A stretch of 64,000 nucleotides of DNA from Elgaria multicarinata webbii (lineage: Eukaryota > Chordata > Lepidosauria > Squamata > Anguidae): positions 16,572,006 to 16,636,005 of the forward strand of contig NC_086171.1 of NCBI RefSeq assembly GCF_023053635.1. Reading direction: 5' to 3'. The number at the start of each line of letters is the position of its first letter. The first letter of the stretch is position 1. Below the pieces are notes generated by a model. It was given only the letters and a program-made list of their open reading frames with translations. It was not told the DNA's origin and made no database searches. The translations under genes were made by a program, and so were the position numbers. Of the stretch, positions 24,478 to 37,406 are shown one piece after another.

Positions 24478-26295
24478 TAGGGCTGTGCACGGACCCCCCG
24501 ATCTGCTCTGGATCCCGAACCGCAACTTTCAGATCAGGTCCACTCTGCTTTGGGACGATCCACCTCCACTCCGCTCCGCGGTGGATCTGGAACTCCGCAT
24601 TTCCCCCCCCCCAATAGACTTGCATTGAAAATGTAAAACACCTATAACTTTTTTAGTGTTCAAGTTAGAAACATGAAAATGGGCACCAGGAGAGCTTCTA
24701 AATAGATCCTTAGGCATGGCAACTTTGAAGGAATAGGATCATGCCCTGATTTTTGGTTAATTTTTAAAAGATTTCTCCCCCCATTTACAGAAATGCATGT
24801 ATCTCTGTTATTTTGTAAGCTACACACATCTAACTGCCCACCAGGATAGCTTCTAAATAGATCCTTATTCATGCCAATTTTGAAGGACATTGGATCATGC
24901 CCCGATTTTTGGTGAATTTTTAAAAGATTTCCCCCATTTACAGAAATGCATGTATCTGTTATTTTGTAAGCTACACATACCTAACCACCCACCAGGATAG
25001 CTTATAAATACATCCTTATTCATGCCAATTATGAAGGAAATCAGATCATGCCCTGATTTTTGGTGAATTTTTAAAGTTAAACCTAAATCAGAATCTTCCT
25101 CTCAGCTTAACCACTTCAAAAATGAACACAGGGAACTTCAAGATAGAAAATTATTAAACTGGGTGAGTGTAAGGCACATAGCTGGTCATGGGATAAACAG
25201 CTCAGACCTTGCGTTGCCACACTTGGGTCACAATACTTCTAACAACTTAATTTCTTTCATGCCATCCATTCATTTCAAAGTGCTATAACGTGTTGTTTTT
25301 TCAAGGTGCACCCCCCCACACACACACCTCCATCACAGTTCACACACTCCAGGGTATGCCCAGCCAATAATTGTAATAACAACAACAATAATAATACTAT
25401 AATCACAACAAGAAGAATTAGAACAAAAAGGCTGTCTGACTTTATTACCAGTATGGGAAAGTGGACGTGCCCAGTGTCATGGAACAGTGGACTGTGCCAC
25501 CAGTTGTTCGGCTAGTCCTGTCTAGGTGCCTGCCTTTGAGAAGCCACATCACACATCAACTCGTGCAAATCATTGGCTTCCACTGGTTCCCCTTTGGAGG
25601 GTTCTCATTACCCTCTAGGGCAGTGGGCACTGGGCACGTCCACATGCCGTACAGGACATCATCCAGTTGCACCACTGTATTCCAGTTGTCCATCAAGGTT
25701 ATTGTGGGTACCTTGCAGTGCTGTGTTGCCTATCTGTTATTTTACTTTGTATATTATTTAAGGTTGTGTGTGTGAGTTTGCTGGGCTACTGCTTCACCAA
25801 TCCAATACAAACTGAAAAAAGTTTGAGCCAAAGACAAAGAAAGAAAAGTTACTAAGTATCCCTTTTTGCTTATTTCCCCCCCTCCAACACTGGGATTGGA
25901 GGATGCTTCACATGGGCTGAACACTTATCACGATTGGGAGGTGAAGATGTCAATCTATGCTGAAAAGGTTCTCCCCTCCTGCTTTTACCCATTCTATAAA
26001 AATTAATAGCAACGCAACCGCTGAACAGTTTTTTCTGAAAATCAACACAAATGACCCCCAATCATCAATGTCTAAGCACACTAATTTTCAGGGATCTAGC
26101 TTTAAAAAAGAAGAAGTTATAGGCTTTTTTTTGCCCAATGCAATCCTATGGGAAAAAGTCCAAAATGGCGGATGGAGCTCTGAAAAGACGCAGAGCACTT
26201 TGCAAATCAGCGAATCGCTCCATGTCGCTCTGCTGCCCCCCCAACCCACTTCACTCCTGCTTCTACGACCTGAAACGGGGCGGCGTACAGCCCTA
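24478..26295. mobile_element. hAT-like non-autonomous element (TAGGGCTGTGCA), 1.8 kb
   Basis: Starts TAGGGCTGTGCACGG and ends CGGCGTACAGCCCTA. It is flanked by a perfect 8-bp duplication CTGTTAAT at 24470-24477 and 26296-26303. The left third holds a 151-155-bp tandem repeat. The right end has 'ccaaaatggcgg' and G+C-rich text. No transposase domain is seen in any frame. The 25440-25800 segment may be a captured or inserted piece; I cannot classify it. Confidence 0.85.
24650..25078. repeat. Tandem repeat, period about 153 bp, 3 units
   Basis: The landmark 'caccagg' recurs at 24684, 24839 and 24990. Each unit carries 'agatcctta', 'tttgaagga' and a 'tgatttttggt' end. It is homologous at low identity to the tandem repeat at 48927-49473. 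Confidence 0.85.
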
Positions 26296-28261
26296 CTGTT
26301 AATCAGCTGCATCTTGCAAATATTTCATGTGGAAGTTGCTGGAACTTCTTGCCACCTGAAGAAGTGGGGGTGAGCATAACCGTATTGGCATATTTATAAC
26401 ATGTACATTTGTTAGCCTTAAAATTTTTAAACCAGTGTTAAAAATTATCCTGGACGTATTAACAACAACAACAATATTTAGGTCTAGACTGTAATCCTAA
26501 CTTGAAAATATGTTGCTCCCTCTCTTTGGGTATGTACAGTCACAGTGATTTTCCCAGGGGATTGTGGGCGCCAATATGAATCACTCAACTTATCTACTTA
26601 ATAGTACTGACCCAACGTACTCTGCTGTTGTAAGTTATGGCTTCAATCATATTACAAAAGAATACGCTGTTAATAAACAGCCTGTACTATAATTGTCCAA
26701 TAGAATAGGTCTTATAACTCCGGGGAAACAAAGCACATGTCTTGTTGTGATTTTACGTGTGTTTGTGTGTGTACACCTATTGCACATATACGAGCATACA
26801 AAATATCACTGCAAGCATGTTTTTTCCTTGTTGCTTTCCAAGCAGCCAAAGTAACAAGATAGGAGGGTTGTTGTTGTTTTTATCATGAAGTTTAAAGTAT
26901 TTTTTTTAAAAAAAATATTCAGTCTCAATACTCTTAAAAATGCACGACTTCAGAAAATTAAATTACAAAATCTTTATCTGTTTGGGATCAGTCTTGTTTC
27001 CTCCTTTTCTTTGTGTTTACTTTCCTGCAGTAGCTCACATCAAAATGTTTTCTGGAATGCCAGGGCTAAATAAGTTATGCTTAACTCAATATCTAATACA
27101 AATAGCTTCTGGGAAGCTTTAGCCACACAATCATAAAAGCTACATTTTCTTTTAATAGCTCGCCACACTTTGCTGATATAGTATTTCTCTAATCACCAAT
27201 CTTTATGTGCCTTCCTGACCTTGCCGCTCTCTGCCCAAATGACTATGCGGGTATCAAAGGTCTGTGTCATTGGAAGAGTGAATGGCTTTCATTTTCCCCC
27301 TTTGTGAAACTTCCGGTTCCTGGCATCTGCAAAGAATTATTCCAATGAGGGTTTTTGCTGCCTTGCGGCTGGTGCCCTGTAGTGGCCTGTTTGATGGAAG
27401 CAGCTTTTGCCAAAAAGGTTCTTGTGGTCAGCAAATAGATGGACGCTGCTGTGTTTAGCATGAAGGCCGCTCTGCTTACTTAAGCAATTCTCTTTGGGTT
27501 TTTAGCCATCCCAATGCCATGACAGTATTTGGGATGATGCTGGAATAGAAGTGTCTTTGTTTTTCCCCTAGAGAAGAAATGATTCTCTCTCTCCCTGCAC
27601 TCCCCCTGCCTCACATCTTCTGGATAGGCTGCTAGATCATAACAAAGCAGCTGAGACAGTTCAGAGGAAAGATTTCACCGTTTTAGAGGCTAGTCGATGT
27701 TGGCATGATGCCCGTGGAAGCATTCTTCAGAGCTTTGCTACAAACACACAGAAGCTCAAAAAGTCAGGCACTGATGAACCAATGTGTCTCCTGAATTTTA
27801 AAAACAAAATTGTGCAATAATGTTGCGAGCACATAAGAGAGCAAGCTAAATGAGATGGAAACAATGCCTCCCATTTTATGAAGCCAAAGATTTCACAATA
27901 TGCAGTGTACAGAAAAAATAAAGAAAGTCTGGGCATTGAAAAATCCTCACATGCACACGAAGTTAAAAGAGAAGTTCCAATTCAGATAAACAACAGGCAT
28001 AGGATTGACAATCTGTATGTTATTTTGCCAACTTTACATTCACTGTTTTTTAGAAGCTCTCAGCCTCTTGCTACATACAGAACTTTGTGCTTCATGCTCA
28101 TTACATTGAGAATAAAAGCCATTCTCAATCATTGCCTTAATCTACACAGATTAGAATCCCCACTCTGCTCATAAAGCACTCCTTGAAGGTGTTGTGATAA
28201 ATCCACCCTGTTGTACCGCTGCCAGCATCAGAGGTGCAACACCAGGAGAGGGCAATCAGGC
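26296..28261. other. Unique sequence, no gene recognised
   Basis: No exon-like frame with splice sites. 27090-27480 has moderate G+C, no repeat features and dense short motifs; it could be a conserved non-coding element, but only a comparison could show this. Confidence 0.4.
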
Positions 28262-28485
28262 TTGCCAGGGGCATAGGAATATAGGAAGCGGCCTAATACT
28301 GAGCCAGACCCTTGGACCATCTAGCCAAGTATTGCTGACACAATGCAGTGGCATTATCAAAGATAGACTGGGCCCTTTGCAGGGAATAACTTTGATAAAC
28401 TTTTGCAGCTCTCCGGGGCTTCAGGCAGGATTCTTTCCTAGCCCTACCTGGAGATGCCAGGGATTGAACCTGGGACTTTCTGCAT
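28262..28485 (-). mobile_element. tRNA-derived SINE, type 2
   Basis: Starts 'aggaatataggaagcggcct', passes 'tactgagccagacccttgga' and ends 'gggattgaacctgggacttt', the reverse of the tRNA B-box region. A second head-like piece ('gaaccagggaccttctgcat') at 28628 suggests a break or a second copy. Confidence 0.78.
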
Positions 28486-28974
28486 GGGGTGATAGGAGTT
28501 GTAGAGTCAAAAACATCTGGAGGGCACCAGGCTGGGGAAGGCTTATCTGTCCTATTAATATCTTAAGTGACTGGCAGCTGTTCAGGAACACAGAGCAAGG
28601 TGTTTCCTAGTACCTTATCAAACATTGAACCAGGGACCTTCTGCATGCAGGCAGCGTGGGACCTATCCCTGACCGATACTCCAACAGCAGCTGGGTAGCA
28701 CTATAAGGCTTCAAGTTCCATTTGGGGAAAATATTTCAGAGAAAATTATCTCTGAAGTGTCTGGAGGCCAAAGCAGGCATTATTTTAAATGTGTGTGTAG
28801 CAGCTATGTTTTCTTTTTCATTTTTACTCTAGAGTAGGTGCAGGGCCCCCCAATTTACATCATGGGGAATAGGGAGGGTTTTAAAATCCGGATCAGGGGT
28901 CCTTGATCTAGATTAAAAATGAAAAGACAACATAATTGGTAGACACATTTATACTTGTTTTTATCTTAATTTTA

Positions 28975-29033
28975 GAATTTCTGTAAACCGCCCAGAGAAC
29001 CCTGGCTATGAGAGCGGTATATAAGTGCAATAA

Positions 29034-29064
<31 letters not shown>

Positions 29065-29067
29065 ATT
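28975..29067 (+). mobile_element. L2-like LINE 3' tail
   Basis: 'gtaaaccgcccagagaaccc' and 'gcggtatataagtgcaataa' followed by eight AAAT units. Only the last 90 bases of the LINE are present. Confidence 0.8.
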
Positions 29068-30180
29068 TAAAGTAACATACGGTTTGGCCCAGTTTCTAAA
29101 AGGTTTCTGCTGGATTTTACGTTTGGCAAAGGCAACTCTTCTGCTTCCTTTGCCTCTACTGCCTTGATATCTTACCATGATAAGCTGATGTCAAACAAAC
29201 AAACAACTTCAATGAATAAGGCTTATTGAGAAAAGCATAGGACAACAGGCATTGCAAAACAGAAACTGAAAGCATAGTGCCTGACTCAGGCACGTATGGC
29301 AAGCGAAGAGGACCAGTACTCTATAGTATCCATGCACTTTATTTCCTATAGGATGTGGCTTTCCTAATTGTGGAAGAGGAGCCACAATCTTTCTCAAGTC
29401 AACTCCAATGATGTTACCCTGGTCCCATGAGTAGAACTTTAACATGCAGTAATGTCTGTGCTGGCTCTGTGATTTTCAAAAAGGCTTGATAAACGGAGAT
29501 CCCTTTAATCAAGGAGCCTTTATACCAGTACTTGTTAGCGTTCTTTGATATAAAACTGTGTCCAAATATGTACAGATGGGCTCCAGTAGGGTCATAGCAC
29601 TATAATGACAAACGTTTCCTTTTTCTGACATTTCAAACTTTACTATTCATCCATCGTTGATTGAAACGTCTACAGGCTCCTAAATATACTGGGGAACAAC
29701 TGTATTTACCATTCTTGTGGTATCGAAGAGGCATCCCAGGCTGTCGTTAGCTGGCAGTGTGGTCAAGAAAAGCAAAGATTAAGACGATGGGGTGCTGCAA
29801 AAGAGGCCGAAAAGGAAAGTCATCTATTCATGCCTTGCAGCTGAACAACCAGCCCCTTGCAAACTCCAGTCTCAACTTTAGATAGGAAAGGAAAGAGAAG
29901 GTGATATTCAGAAAACAGTTTCCCCCAAATAAACATTAAAACAAACAAAAACTCCACCAGCCCCAGGACTTCCTATCCACTCCTTCATCTCCCTGGCCTT
30001 CTTCTCAGCAAAGTCCCTTTTATTAGGCCAACAGAGACCACCTGCCTCTGTCTTCGCCGGGGTCAAAGGCCACTGCAGCTGCTTTCTCCCTTTCTGTGCT
30101 CAGAGTAGAAGAGGGGAAGAAACTGTGTGCAGCAAAACTCCCGCTGGTTGTTTTATCTTTCCTTCACCTTCTCTAGAGAA
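29068..30180. other. No gene recognised
   Basis: Unique sequence. A 78-codon minus-strand frame at 29209-29445 has no recognisable domain. Confidence 0.45.
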
Positions 30181-30183
30181 GGA

Positions 30184-30186
<3 letters not shown>

Positions 30187-30228
<42 letters not shown>
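30187..30228. repeat. (CA)n microsatellite
   Basis: About 21 units. Confidence 0.98.
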
Positions 30229-30229
<1 letters not shown>

Positions 30230-30344
30230 GGTGTGGGAGAGGGAGAGAACCAGCAGCAACATCTTGCTTGGAGTCTTGTCACACGATTTTTTTTTACATG
30301 GATTCTAAAAGCCCATCTACTCATGACAGCAGAAGTGGGGAACC

Positions 30345-30452
30345 CGGGGCCCTCCAGATGTCGATGGCCAGCAATTCCCATCACCCATAATCAACTATTG
30401 ATTATGCTAGCTGGAGCTGGTGGGAATCGGAGTCCATCACCATCTGAAGGAC
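30345..30452. mobile_element. Palindromic MITE (GGCCCTCCAGATGT type)
   Basis: Left arm 'ggggccctccagatgtcgat' and 'caattcccatcacc' pair with 'ggtgggaatcggagtcc' and 'caccatctgaagga'. A common small squamate inverted-repeat element; this copy is moderately diverged. Confidence 0.65.
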
Positions 30453-30689
30453 CATCGCAGGCTCCCTAGCCCTGCATTCCCAGATAGAACAACAATCCTT
30501 TATCTTATTACACTTGTGGACACAGATACATATATGAACACACATGCAGTTTTCCAAGGGAGCCACAAATGCAGAATGCAATTTTATTTCCAAACTCATT
30601 GGTATACTTGGAATCTTAATTACAATGTCACAACTTTCAAAACATGCATATAGCAATGGTTGGTGAAGTTAAAACTTTTCTCTTTTCCC

Positions 30690-30905
30690 AGGCATTGGGC
30701 AATTGTGATGAGCTTGACTGATCCTAGATTTATTTTAAAGCTGTTTATAGTTGTTTTAAATGTATGTTTCTGTGTATGTTGTATGTTTGTGTAGTTTTAC
30801 ATTTTGTATATTGTTCTTAAGTGTTTTAATCTTACGTAAACCGCCCAGAGAGCTTTGGTTATGGGGCAGTATACAAATGAAATAAATAATGAAATAAATA
30901 AAAAC
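30690..30905 (+). mobile_element. L2-like LINE 3' UTR and tail
   Basis: T-rich UTR ('tttaaagctgtttatag') followed by 'gtaaaccgcccagagagctt' and 'ggggcagtatacaaatg' and AAATA units. Confidence 0.78.
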
Positions 30906-31144
30906 AATCAAGCGAATAGCTACATGGAACTGCTGAGCATTACTGCAGGCCACTGAAGGGGGAGCGGAATTCCTGCTCTTACCTGTAAATACTGGAATCA
31001 GTTCTGGCAGCGGGAGGCTCCTGACTACATAGGCAAACACAGCATTCTGACTACCCAGTCAGCAACCGCAGTTCTACTGTGCTGACTTGAGGTGCCCCCT
31101 GCCTCCTCTATAGGGATGCCAGAGAAATTTGACATGGACTAAAA

Positions 31145-31260
31145 TCATAGAATCATAGAATAGTAGAGTTGGAAGGGGCCTATAAGGCCATCGAGTCCAA
31201 CCCCCTGCTCAATGCAAGAATCCACCCTACAGCATACTTGACAGATGGTTTTCCAGCTGC
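31145..31260 (-). mobile_element. CR1 LINE 3' terminus, antisense
   Basis: 'atcatagaatcatagaatag' and 'agttggaaggggcctataag' and 'gagtccaaccccctgctcaa' are the reverse of the CR1 3' end with its ATTCTATG repeats. A small fragment, perhaps inserted in a TAGGGATG-type MITE that starts at 31111. Confidence 0.82.
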
Positions 31261-32887
31261 CTCTTGAATGAATGAATGAATCTTGAATGAATCTTAAAAA
31301 ATGAGTTTGTATTTCTAAGAATCCGACCTGCAGAATTTGCTGCAGGCCAGCCTCCCAAAGCTGCACAAAGTCCACGGACTTTTGTTTGTTTTTTTACTTT
31401 CCTGAAATTTACGCAAATTTATCCGCAGGAAAATATGCACATTTCTGCTGAGACGTATACCATGCTGGAACATATATGCAGGGAAACGTTGAAAGGAATG
31501 GGGGGCAATACACTAAATATTATGTACTAGCATAGTTTATGTAAATTGTTGTAAACTTTCTTTTGGAATTATTTACATATTTTCGTGCATAAAGGGGGGG
31601 GGAATTAAATCTATCTGTGAACGAATGCCTGAATGAACAACACCACATGATCTATGAAACATACACGGGATAGATTGAACCAAATCCAGACATTCGTACC
31701 CCACCACCGCCTCCCAGTGTTTACAGGTAAAAGCGGACATTCCTTTTTCCTTTGATTGCTTGAAAGCCCTGATTGGCACAACTGTGGTAGCATCTCAGCT
31801 GCTGCTAAGGCATGGCCATGGCTGAGCAGCCACAAGTGATTAGGGATAGGAAAGTTCACGAAAACCGACTTGTTGAGGCTCTCTGATTTCCGCCTCGAAG
31901 CGTGCCTCACCTTGTAACCTCATGAGATTGCGAGCTTTTGTTTGCTTGCACAAAAATCCATGCGTTCCTCTGCACATATTTCCCCTGAAAGGTACGCATC
32001 AATTGTGTGCATTGTTTAAAAGTTACAAACATTTCTCCCATCGCTTACAGCATGTTTGTGCACATTTTTCAGAATTATGTACTATTTTCATGCTTGCTTT
32101 TCAAATCTGAACACACTTTTTGTTGATCCATGAATCACATGGCAAACTTGGAAATGTACAGACTTTGACTACAGATTGCGTTCAAGTCCAGGTTACAGTT
32201 CAGGAGGTGTGAACTGGGTAAATTCTGATCTAAAGTGAATTGAAACGAATTTCTCATACACCCTTATGAGCAATAGATTTACAAAAGCAAGTTTTTAGTG
32301 GGAAGCTGCTGGGACTCAAACTGACTGTGTCTAGTGATTTGTGTGTGCATGCCCCATGTGGCGAGCTACTGAACTGCACTTTTCAGCATCTATCTCATAG
32401 ACAATGAAGTACCCCCTGAAATGATTCTGCCCACCCAGCCCTACAGTGATTCTGCCCACACAGGCTGGCCATTGGATCCCTTGGTCAGGAAGGAGCCTAA
32501 GAAGCTACCTGCTCCAGTAGGGGCTTTGCCTGAGCAACACAGTCCTCTCGGGCTTCGGTGCATTCCTGCATTTTTTGGTTATTCTCCAGTCCTGAATTCT
32601 GCCTTGCCCTTTGGTCCTGGCTTCATCCTTCAATTGTCATCTCCTGGAGAAAGTTCTGGTCCTGGTTCTTAGCTCAGCTCAGACCACTGCCTACAGCTCA
32701 GCTCAGATATGTTCCACAAAGTCAGGGTAGGGAAACTGCTTAGTGGAAACTGCCAGATTCACTGTACTCCAACTCTGAGCCCTATTTTTCCCCACATTGC
32801 AAAGTTACCTCTTGCAATGTGCCATGTATATTGAACAATTGTCCCCTAATGTGTAATATTATGTACAGTTTGTTTTCATGCAAATTG
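31261..32887. other. No gene; decayed MITE-like sequence
   Basis: A short GAAT run at 31265-31290. 31841 starts 'tagggataggaaag' and the AT-rich text to about 32270 resembles the TAGGGATG-type elements at 54910 and 56038, but no matching end was found. 32400-32750 is G+C-richer and unclassified. Confidence 0.4.
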
Positions 32888-33650
32888 CTGATAGAACCAT
32901 AGAGTTGGAAGGGACTGCAGAGGTTACCAGGTCCCAAACCCTGCAAATGCAGGAAATCCACTACTACAGCTTCTCTGATGGATGGCAATTCAGGATCTGT
33001 TTAAAAACCTCTAATGAAGGACAGTGGTGATGATGGCCACCAATTGGGATGGCTTTAAAAGTGGGTTGGATAAATTCCTGGAGGAGAAGTCTATCAATGG
33101 CTACTCGTCGTGATGGCTCTGTGCTACCTCCAGTATCAGAGGCAGTAAGCCTATATACACAAGGTTGCTGGGGAACATGGGTGAGAGGGTGCTGTTTCAT
33201 TGTGTCCTGCTTGTGGGTCCCTAGTTGACAGCTGATTGGCCATTGTGTGAACAGAGTACATGACTAGATGGACCCTTTGTCTGATCCAGCATGGCTCTTC
33301 TTATATTCTTATGGAGCATTCTGTTTCACTGTTGAACAGCTGGTACCATCAGAAGATTCCTCCTAACGTTTAGTCTAAATCCTTTTTCTTGTAATTTGAA
33401 TGTTTGGTTTGGGCTTTCTTATCTGGAGCAACAGAAAACAAATCTGCTCTGTCATCTATGTGACATCCCGTTAAAAATTTGAACATGTCTATCACATCAT
33501 CTCTTAATCATCTCTTCTCCGGACTAAACATACCCATTCCTTCAACCTTCCTCCTAAGACTCGGTCTCACCAGGCTCCTCACCCTCTCTCTCATTCTATT
33601 CTGGATATATCTGAATTTGTCAATATCCTTCTCGAACTTCGTATGATGAT
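32888..33650 (-). mobile_element. CR1 LINE 3' region, antisense, interrupted
   Basis: 32888-33018 ('accatagagttggaagggac') and 33313-33650 ('agattcctcctaacgtttag', 'tcttctccggactaaacata') are consecutive parts of one antisense CR1. A plus-strand CR1 tail lies between them. Confidence 0.8.
33019..33312 (+). mobile_element. CR1 LINE 3' end inserted in another CR1
   Basis: 'gatgatggccaccaattggg' through 'gctggggaacatgggtgaga' to 'ggctcttcttatattctta'. It has the same 3' end as the copies at 10170-10451 and 52200-52424. Confidence 0.82.
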
Positions 33651-34974
33651 GCATATGAGTGTTCCCATCAACCAGATTCTGTGCCAGATGGCAGATGAAT
33701 TAAAGGAATATTGCCAACATTCATGCCAGTCATGTTTTCATTGAACATTAGTGGCTACGTGGTGAGAGATATGCACAAACCGTTTCTATAATGGTAAGGC
33801 TCTCCAGCAAAAGATGCACCACTTTTACTTCTTTCTGAATTGCAAAAGACTTTGAAGAAGTACTTGAAGATCGTTCCCTGATTCAACTATATAGGGGGAA
33901 AATAACATGGATAATCAATCCCAGTGAATCCACACTGTTCACTCAGGATAATTTTTAAGACATTGTATGCCTTGATCAACCACACTGGAAACAGCCCAGC
34001 CCCACCCTCGGGCAATCTTCCTGATCTCCCTTACTTCCCTTAATTTGAGTAGGCAAAGGCCCGGAGAATGCAATCAAGAATGCTGGCGATTCTCAAAGAG
34101 GTAGGGCTGCATAATTAGCGGCAAGGTCAACCAGGCTTGAATCTCAAAGGACCAAGTGGAGATTTCAAAGTAGCTAATCATCCAGTGCTTCAAAAGTCAT
34201 GGTTGTTCTGTTCATGATGGGATACATCTTAATATCCTTACTTGTATCAAGTTGGAGTATATACCATTGCTGATTGGATCTCGTCAGACAACCTAGGTTT
34301 AGTTGATCCCCACTATGGCAAAAGTGGGCAAGGCTACCTGAATCACTCTGTGAACATTTTGTTCAGTGGTAGCCAGGAAGGCAATTTGCATGTTGGCAAC
34401 TGGAAGGGAAAGGGAAGTTTTCATGCATTTTGGAGAGTTTTGAATCCTTGTGGAGCATGTAGAGTAAGGACACCTCCATCAGCACTTGGTGGATGAACAG
34501 CTGCCCTTGTTGATGTCAGCAGCAGCTCATACCAGTTCTTGCATGGTGCTTCTTGAGGTAGTTTTTTCCTCAATCACCCACCTGCTGGCACTTGCAGGTA
34601 AAGGTGAGAATTCACTCTCTCCTCGATTGATGTGTTGCAGGGCCTGAAGTTTCAATAAGCAAACTGGCGGCACATATTGGCTGGGAATATCTCTATTCAT
34701 TTATCTTGGTTGATTTAAACCAAACCCACAAAAATTCTGCTACAAATTGATCAGCAGAAGCAGTAGGAGTGAGGAAACTGATGGAAACACAAAAGCATGC
34801 TGAGTTGCCTGCATCCCGAGACTTCTGAATAAATGCTTTGGGGTAAGACCATTTTTGTCATTCCCTCACTGGAAGACTTCTTCTCGGAGGAGGAGCTGGA
34901 GGACCTGTAACCATCTCCTTCCAGCAATGTCCAGGCCCTGCCAGTAGACCAGGAGAACCCTGGGCCCTCAGTTA
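33651..34974. other. No gene recognised
   Basis: Unique sequence with no repeat family I can name and no exon-like frame. Confidence 0.45.
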
Positions 34975-35165
34975 CATAGGAAGCTGCCTTATACTGAGTC
35001 AGACCATTGGTCCATCTAGCCCAGTATTGTCAACACTGACTGACAGCGGCTCCCCAGAGTTTCAGGCATGAGTTTTTCCAGCCCTACCAGGAGATGCGGG
35101 GGCTTGAAACTGGGACTTTTGGCATGCAAAGCAGATGCTCTGCTGCTGAGCCACATCCCCTCCCT
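34975..35165 (-). mobile_element. tRNA-derived SINE, type 2 (best copy)
   Basis: Reads 'cataggaagctgccttatac', 'tcagaccattggtccatcta', 'tttcaggcatgag' and ends with the reverse tRNA head 'gcagatgctctgctgctgag'. On the minus strand this is a normal A-box then B-box ('gtttcaagcccccgc'). Confidence 0.88.
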
Positions 35166-36196
35166 ATGCAGGAGAAGGACTCTGTCTCAGAGGTGCCACC
35201 TGAAAAGACAAGAGCTGAGAAGGAGCTCTAGACTGAGCCAGAGGACGCCTTGTGGGGAAAGGTTGATTTGGATGTAGGAGGCTTGCTCGCAAGGAACACC
35301 TTTTCAGCTGCAGTCACTAGCAGCTCACAGCTGAAGCTCGGGTGTGGCTCTGACAGCCTCCGCATAAAAACCACAGTATAAGGCTGAGAGAGTTGCTGGG
35401 AACCATGTCAACCAGATTTTCCTGAACCCAGCTTCCCTTGATGCTGGATTACTTTCTGGCGTGAAGACTTCTATTGTGCTTTTGAAGACAACTCTCCTTT
35501 TGCCTGCTCCTTGTCTGCTTTGTTGCCTTGGAACCTTGTTGCTTGTGACTGGACAGTTGACCCCTTGCCTTTTGCCTGATTTCTGTTTGGGCTGACCATC
35601 TTGGAATTCTTGGACCTTTGAGCCTGTAACTGCTAGATTCAGAGATGGGAAATGTGACCGTTTCATGGAATCACTCTTAAGATTGTCTCTATTGTGCTCT
35701 TGAAGACAACTACTGGCGCATAGTGTGGAGGGACTTCTTTTCACTACGTGATGTCGCAAAGCTGCTTTTCATCAACCCACAAAGAGAATTAAGGGTGAAT
35801 TTAAACTCATCTCTCGTTTTAAAAAGTAAGGGGAAGTTCTCCCATATTTTAACTCTCACATATTAAATATATGTAATATATAGATGTATATATAAAATGG
35901 GGGGACTGTTTAATTACAATAAAAGATCTTGAAGAATTACAGTGACCGAAGAGGCCCTGTATGTACTGCACAAATTATCCACACTTTCTATGATACTTGT
36001 TACATTATACATGCTAACCTGCAAATATCCCACCATGGCATAGGATGTATCGAAATTACAGTCTTTGATCGATATAAGTTCTAAGCATTTAAATTATGCC
36101 TGCCTTCCTTTCTCTAACATTTCTTTATATAGGAGAACTTTAAAGGGTTTTTAAGAAGAACAATAGATTCATATGCACTCCACACAAACATAATGC
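35166..36196. other. No gene recognised
   Basis: 35380-35760 is C+T-rich on the plus strand and contains two copies of 'gtgctcttgaagacaac'-like text at 35472 and 35693. No open frame with a domain. 35800-36190 is AT-rich. Confidence 0.4.
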
Positions 36197-36450
36197 CAGT
36201 GTGGTGTAGAGGTTAGAGTGTTGGACTGGGAGTTGGGAGATCCGGGTTCTAGTCCCCACTCAGCCGTGGAAACCCACCGGGTAACTTTGGGCCAGTCACA
36301 GACTCTCAGCCTAATCCACCTCATAGGGTTGTTGTGAGGATAAAGTGGAGAGGAGGAGGATTATGTTTGCCGCCTTGGGTTCCTTGGAGGAAAAAAGGTG
36401 GGATATAAATGCAATAATAAAATAAATAAATAAATAAAATAAATAAATAA
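36197..36450 (+). mobile_element. tRNA-derived SINE, type 1 (well preserved)
   Basis: Head 'gtgtggtgtagaggttagag' (A-box region) and 'ggttctagtcc' (B-box, fits GGTTCNANTCC), a middle with 'tgggccagtcacagactctc' and 'gttgttgtgaggataaag', and a tail 'aggtgggatataaatgc' followed by AAATA units. Full-length. Confidence 0.9.
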
Positions 36451-37193
36451 TGCTCTGAAATTATGAAACTATTTTAGGAATCCCAGTTGTAGTTTACATT
36501 GCCTTAACATTAATCTTGCCCTGATCTTCAACTGCTTCCATACATACCCCAGTTACACATTCCATGGACGGGACAAAAGACAACACACAGTGAAACATTA
36601 TGAAATACAATGGAAGTCATCAAGAATGTTTTGTTGTCCCTTCTACCTCATAATTGCCAATTTACCTCAATGTAAAATGGTTTCCAAACTAAGCTCTTGC
36701 TATCAAATAAGACAGGCCCTTAATATCCCTTTTTTAAAGTAATCTCAACCTTGTCTTGTTGATAGCAATTACAGTTCCTTAATCTTATTTACATTGAGCT
36801 TATTATACATGCTTATGATCTTGTGATCGTAAGTCCCATAAACTTCAGAGGTCCAGTCTCTCCCCCCCACCCCCTGCCAATTACTTAGAAGTAAATCCTT
36901 TGATTTTCTGGAAATTGTTTACAATTGGACTCTAAGCTACCCTAAGAGGTTTGTGAATTCTTCTGAATAGTGATAACTGAGATATAGAAGATAAAATATG
37001 TGGAATCCATTAACATATTTAATACAGACCAGCTATGAACTGTAGGCTTATTTCCACTGTCTCTGACTAGCTCCACCCCACCCACCCCAGTGAATGATGC
37101 ATTGCTACACAGTCACCATCCTCTCTACTTTATAGAAAGAAAGAAGAATGTTACATGGACCCCTCCTGACGGTTGCCAACTTAGAAGTTTATA
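36451..37193. other. No gene recognised
   Basis: AT-rich unique sequence with no supported feature. Confidence 0.5.
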
Positions 37194-37303
37194 TAGGGCT
37201 GTGCAAGCCTCTGGACTCAGATTCTGAATTCTGAATCACAATGGCGATTTCATGACAGATCTGAATTTTTATGACGGAACCACCATTTTAATGCACAGTC
37301 CTA
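37194..37303. mobile_element. Short TAGGGCTGTGCA-ended MITE
   Basis: Ends TAGGGCTGTGCAAG and AATGCACAGTCCTA are inverted repeats and match the outer bases of the elements at 24478 and 49879. About 110 bp. The 8-bp flanks do not match. Confidence 0.6.
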
Positions 37304-37406
37304 GGCCTCCGTAAAGTAGAAACAGCCTACAACTCCCAGCACGGGAGGGCTGAATCTACCAGAGTCCAGGAACAATGGGCACTTGTGTCCTCCATGCTGC
37401 CGCAGT

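Noticed and set aside
29209-29445. A 78-codon minus-strand frame considered as a processed pseudogene
   Set aside because: No family could be recognised and no poly-A or duplication was seen.
35166-35760. A C+T-rich block resembling part of an LTR
   Set aside because: No paired ends, primer-binding site or internal domain could be seen.
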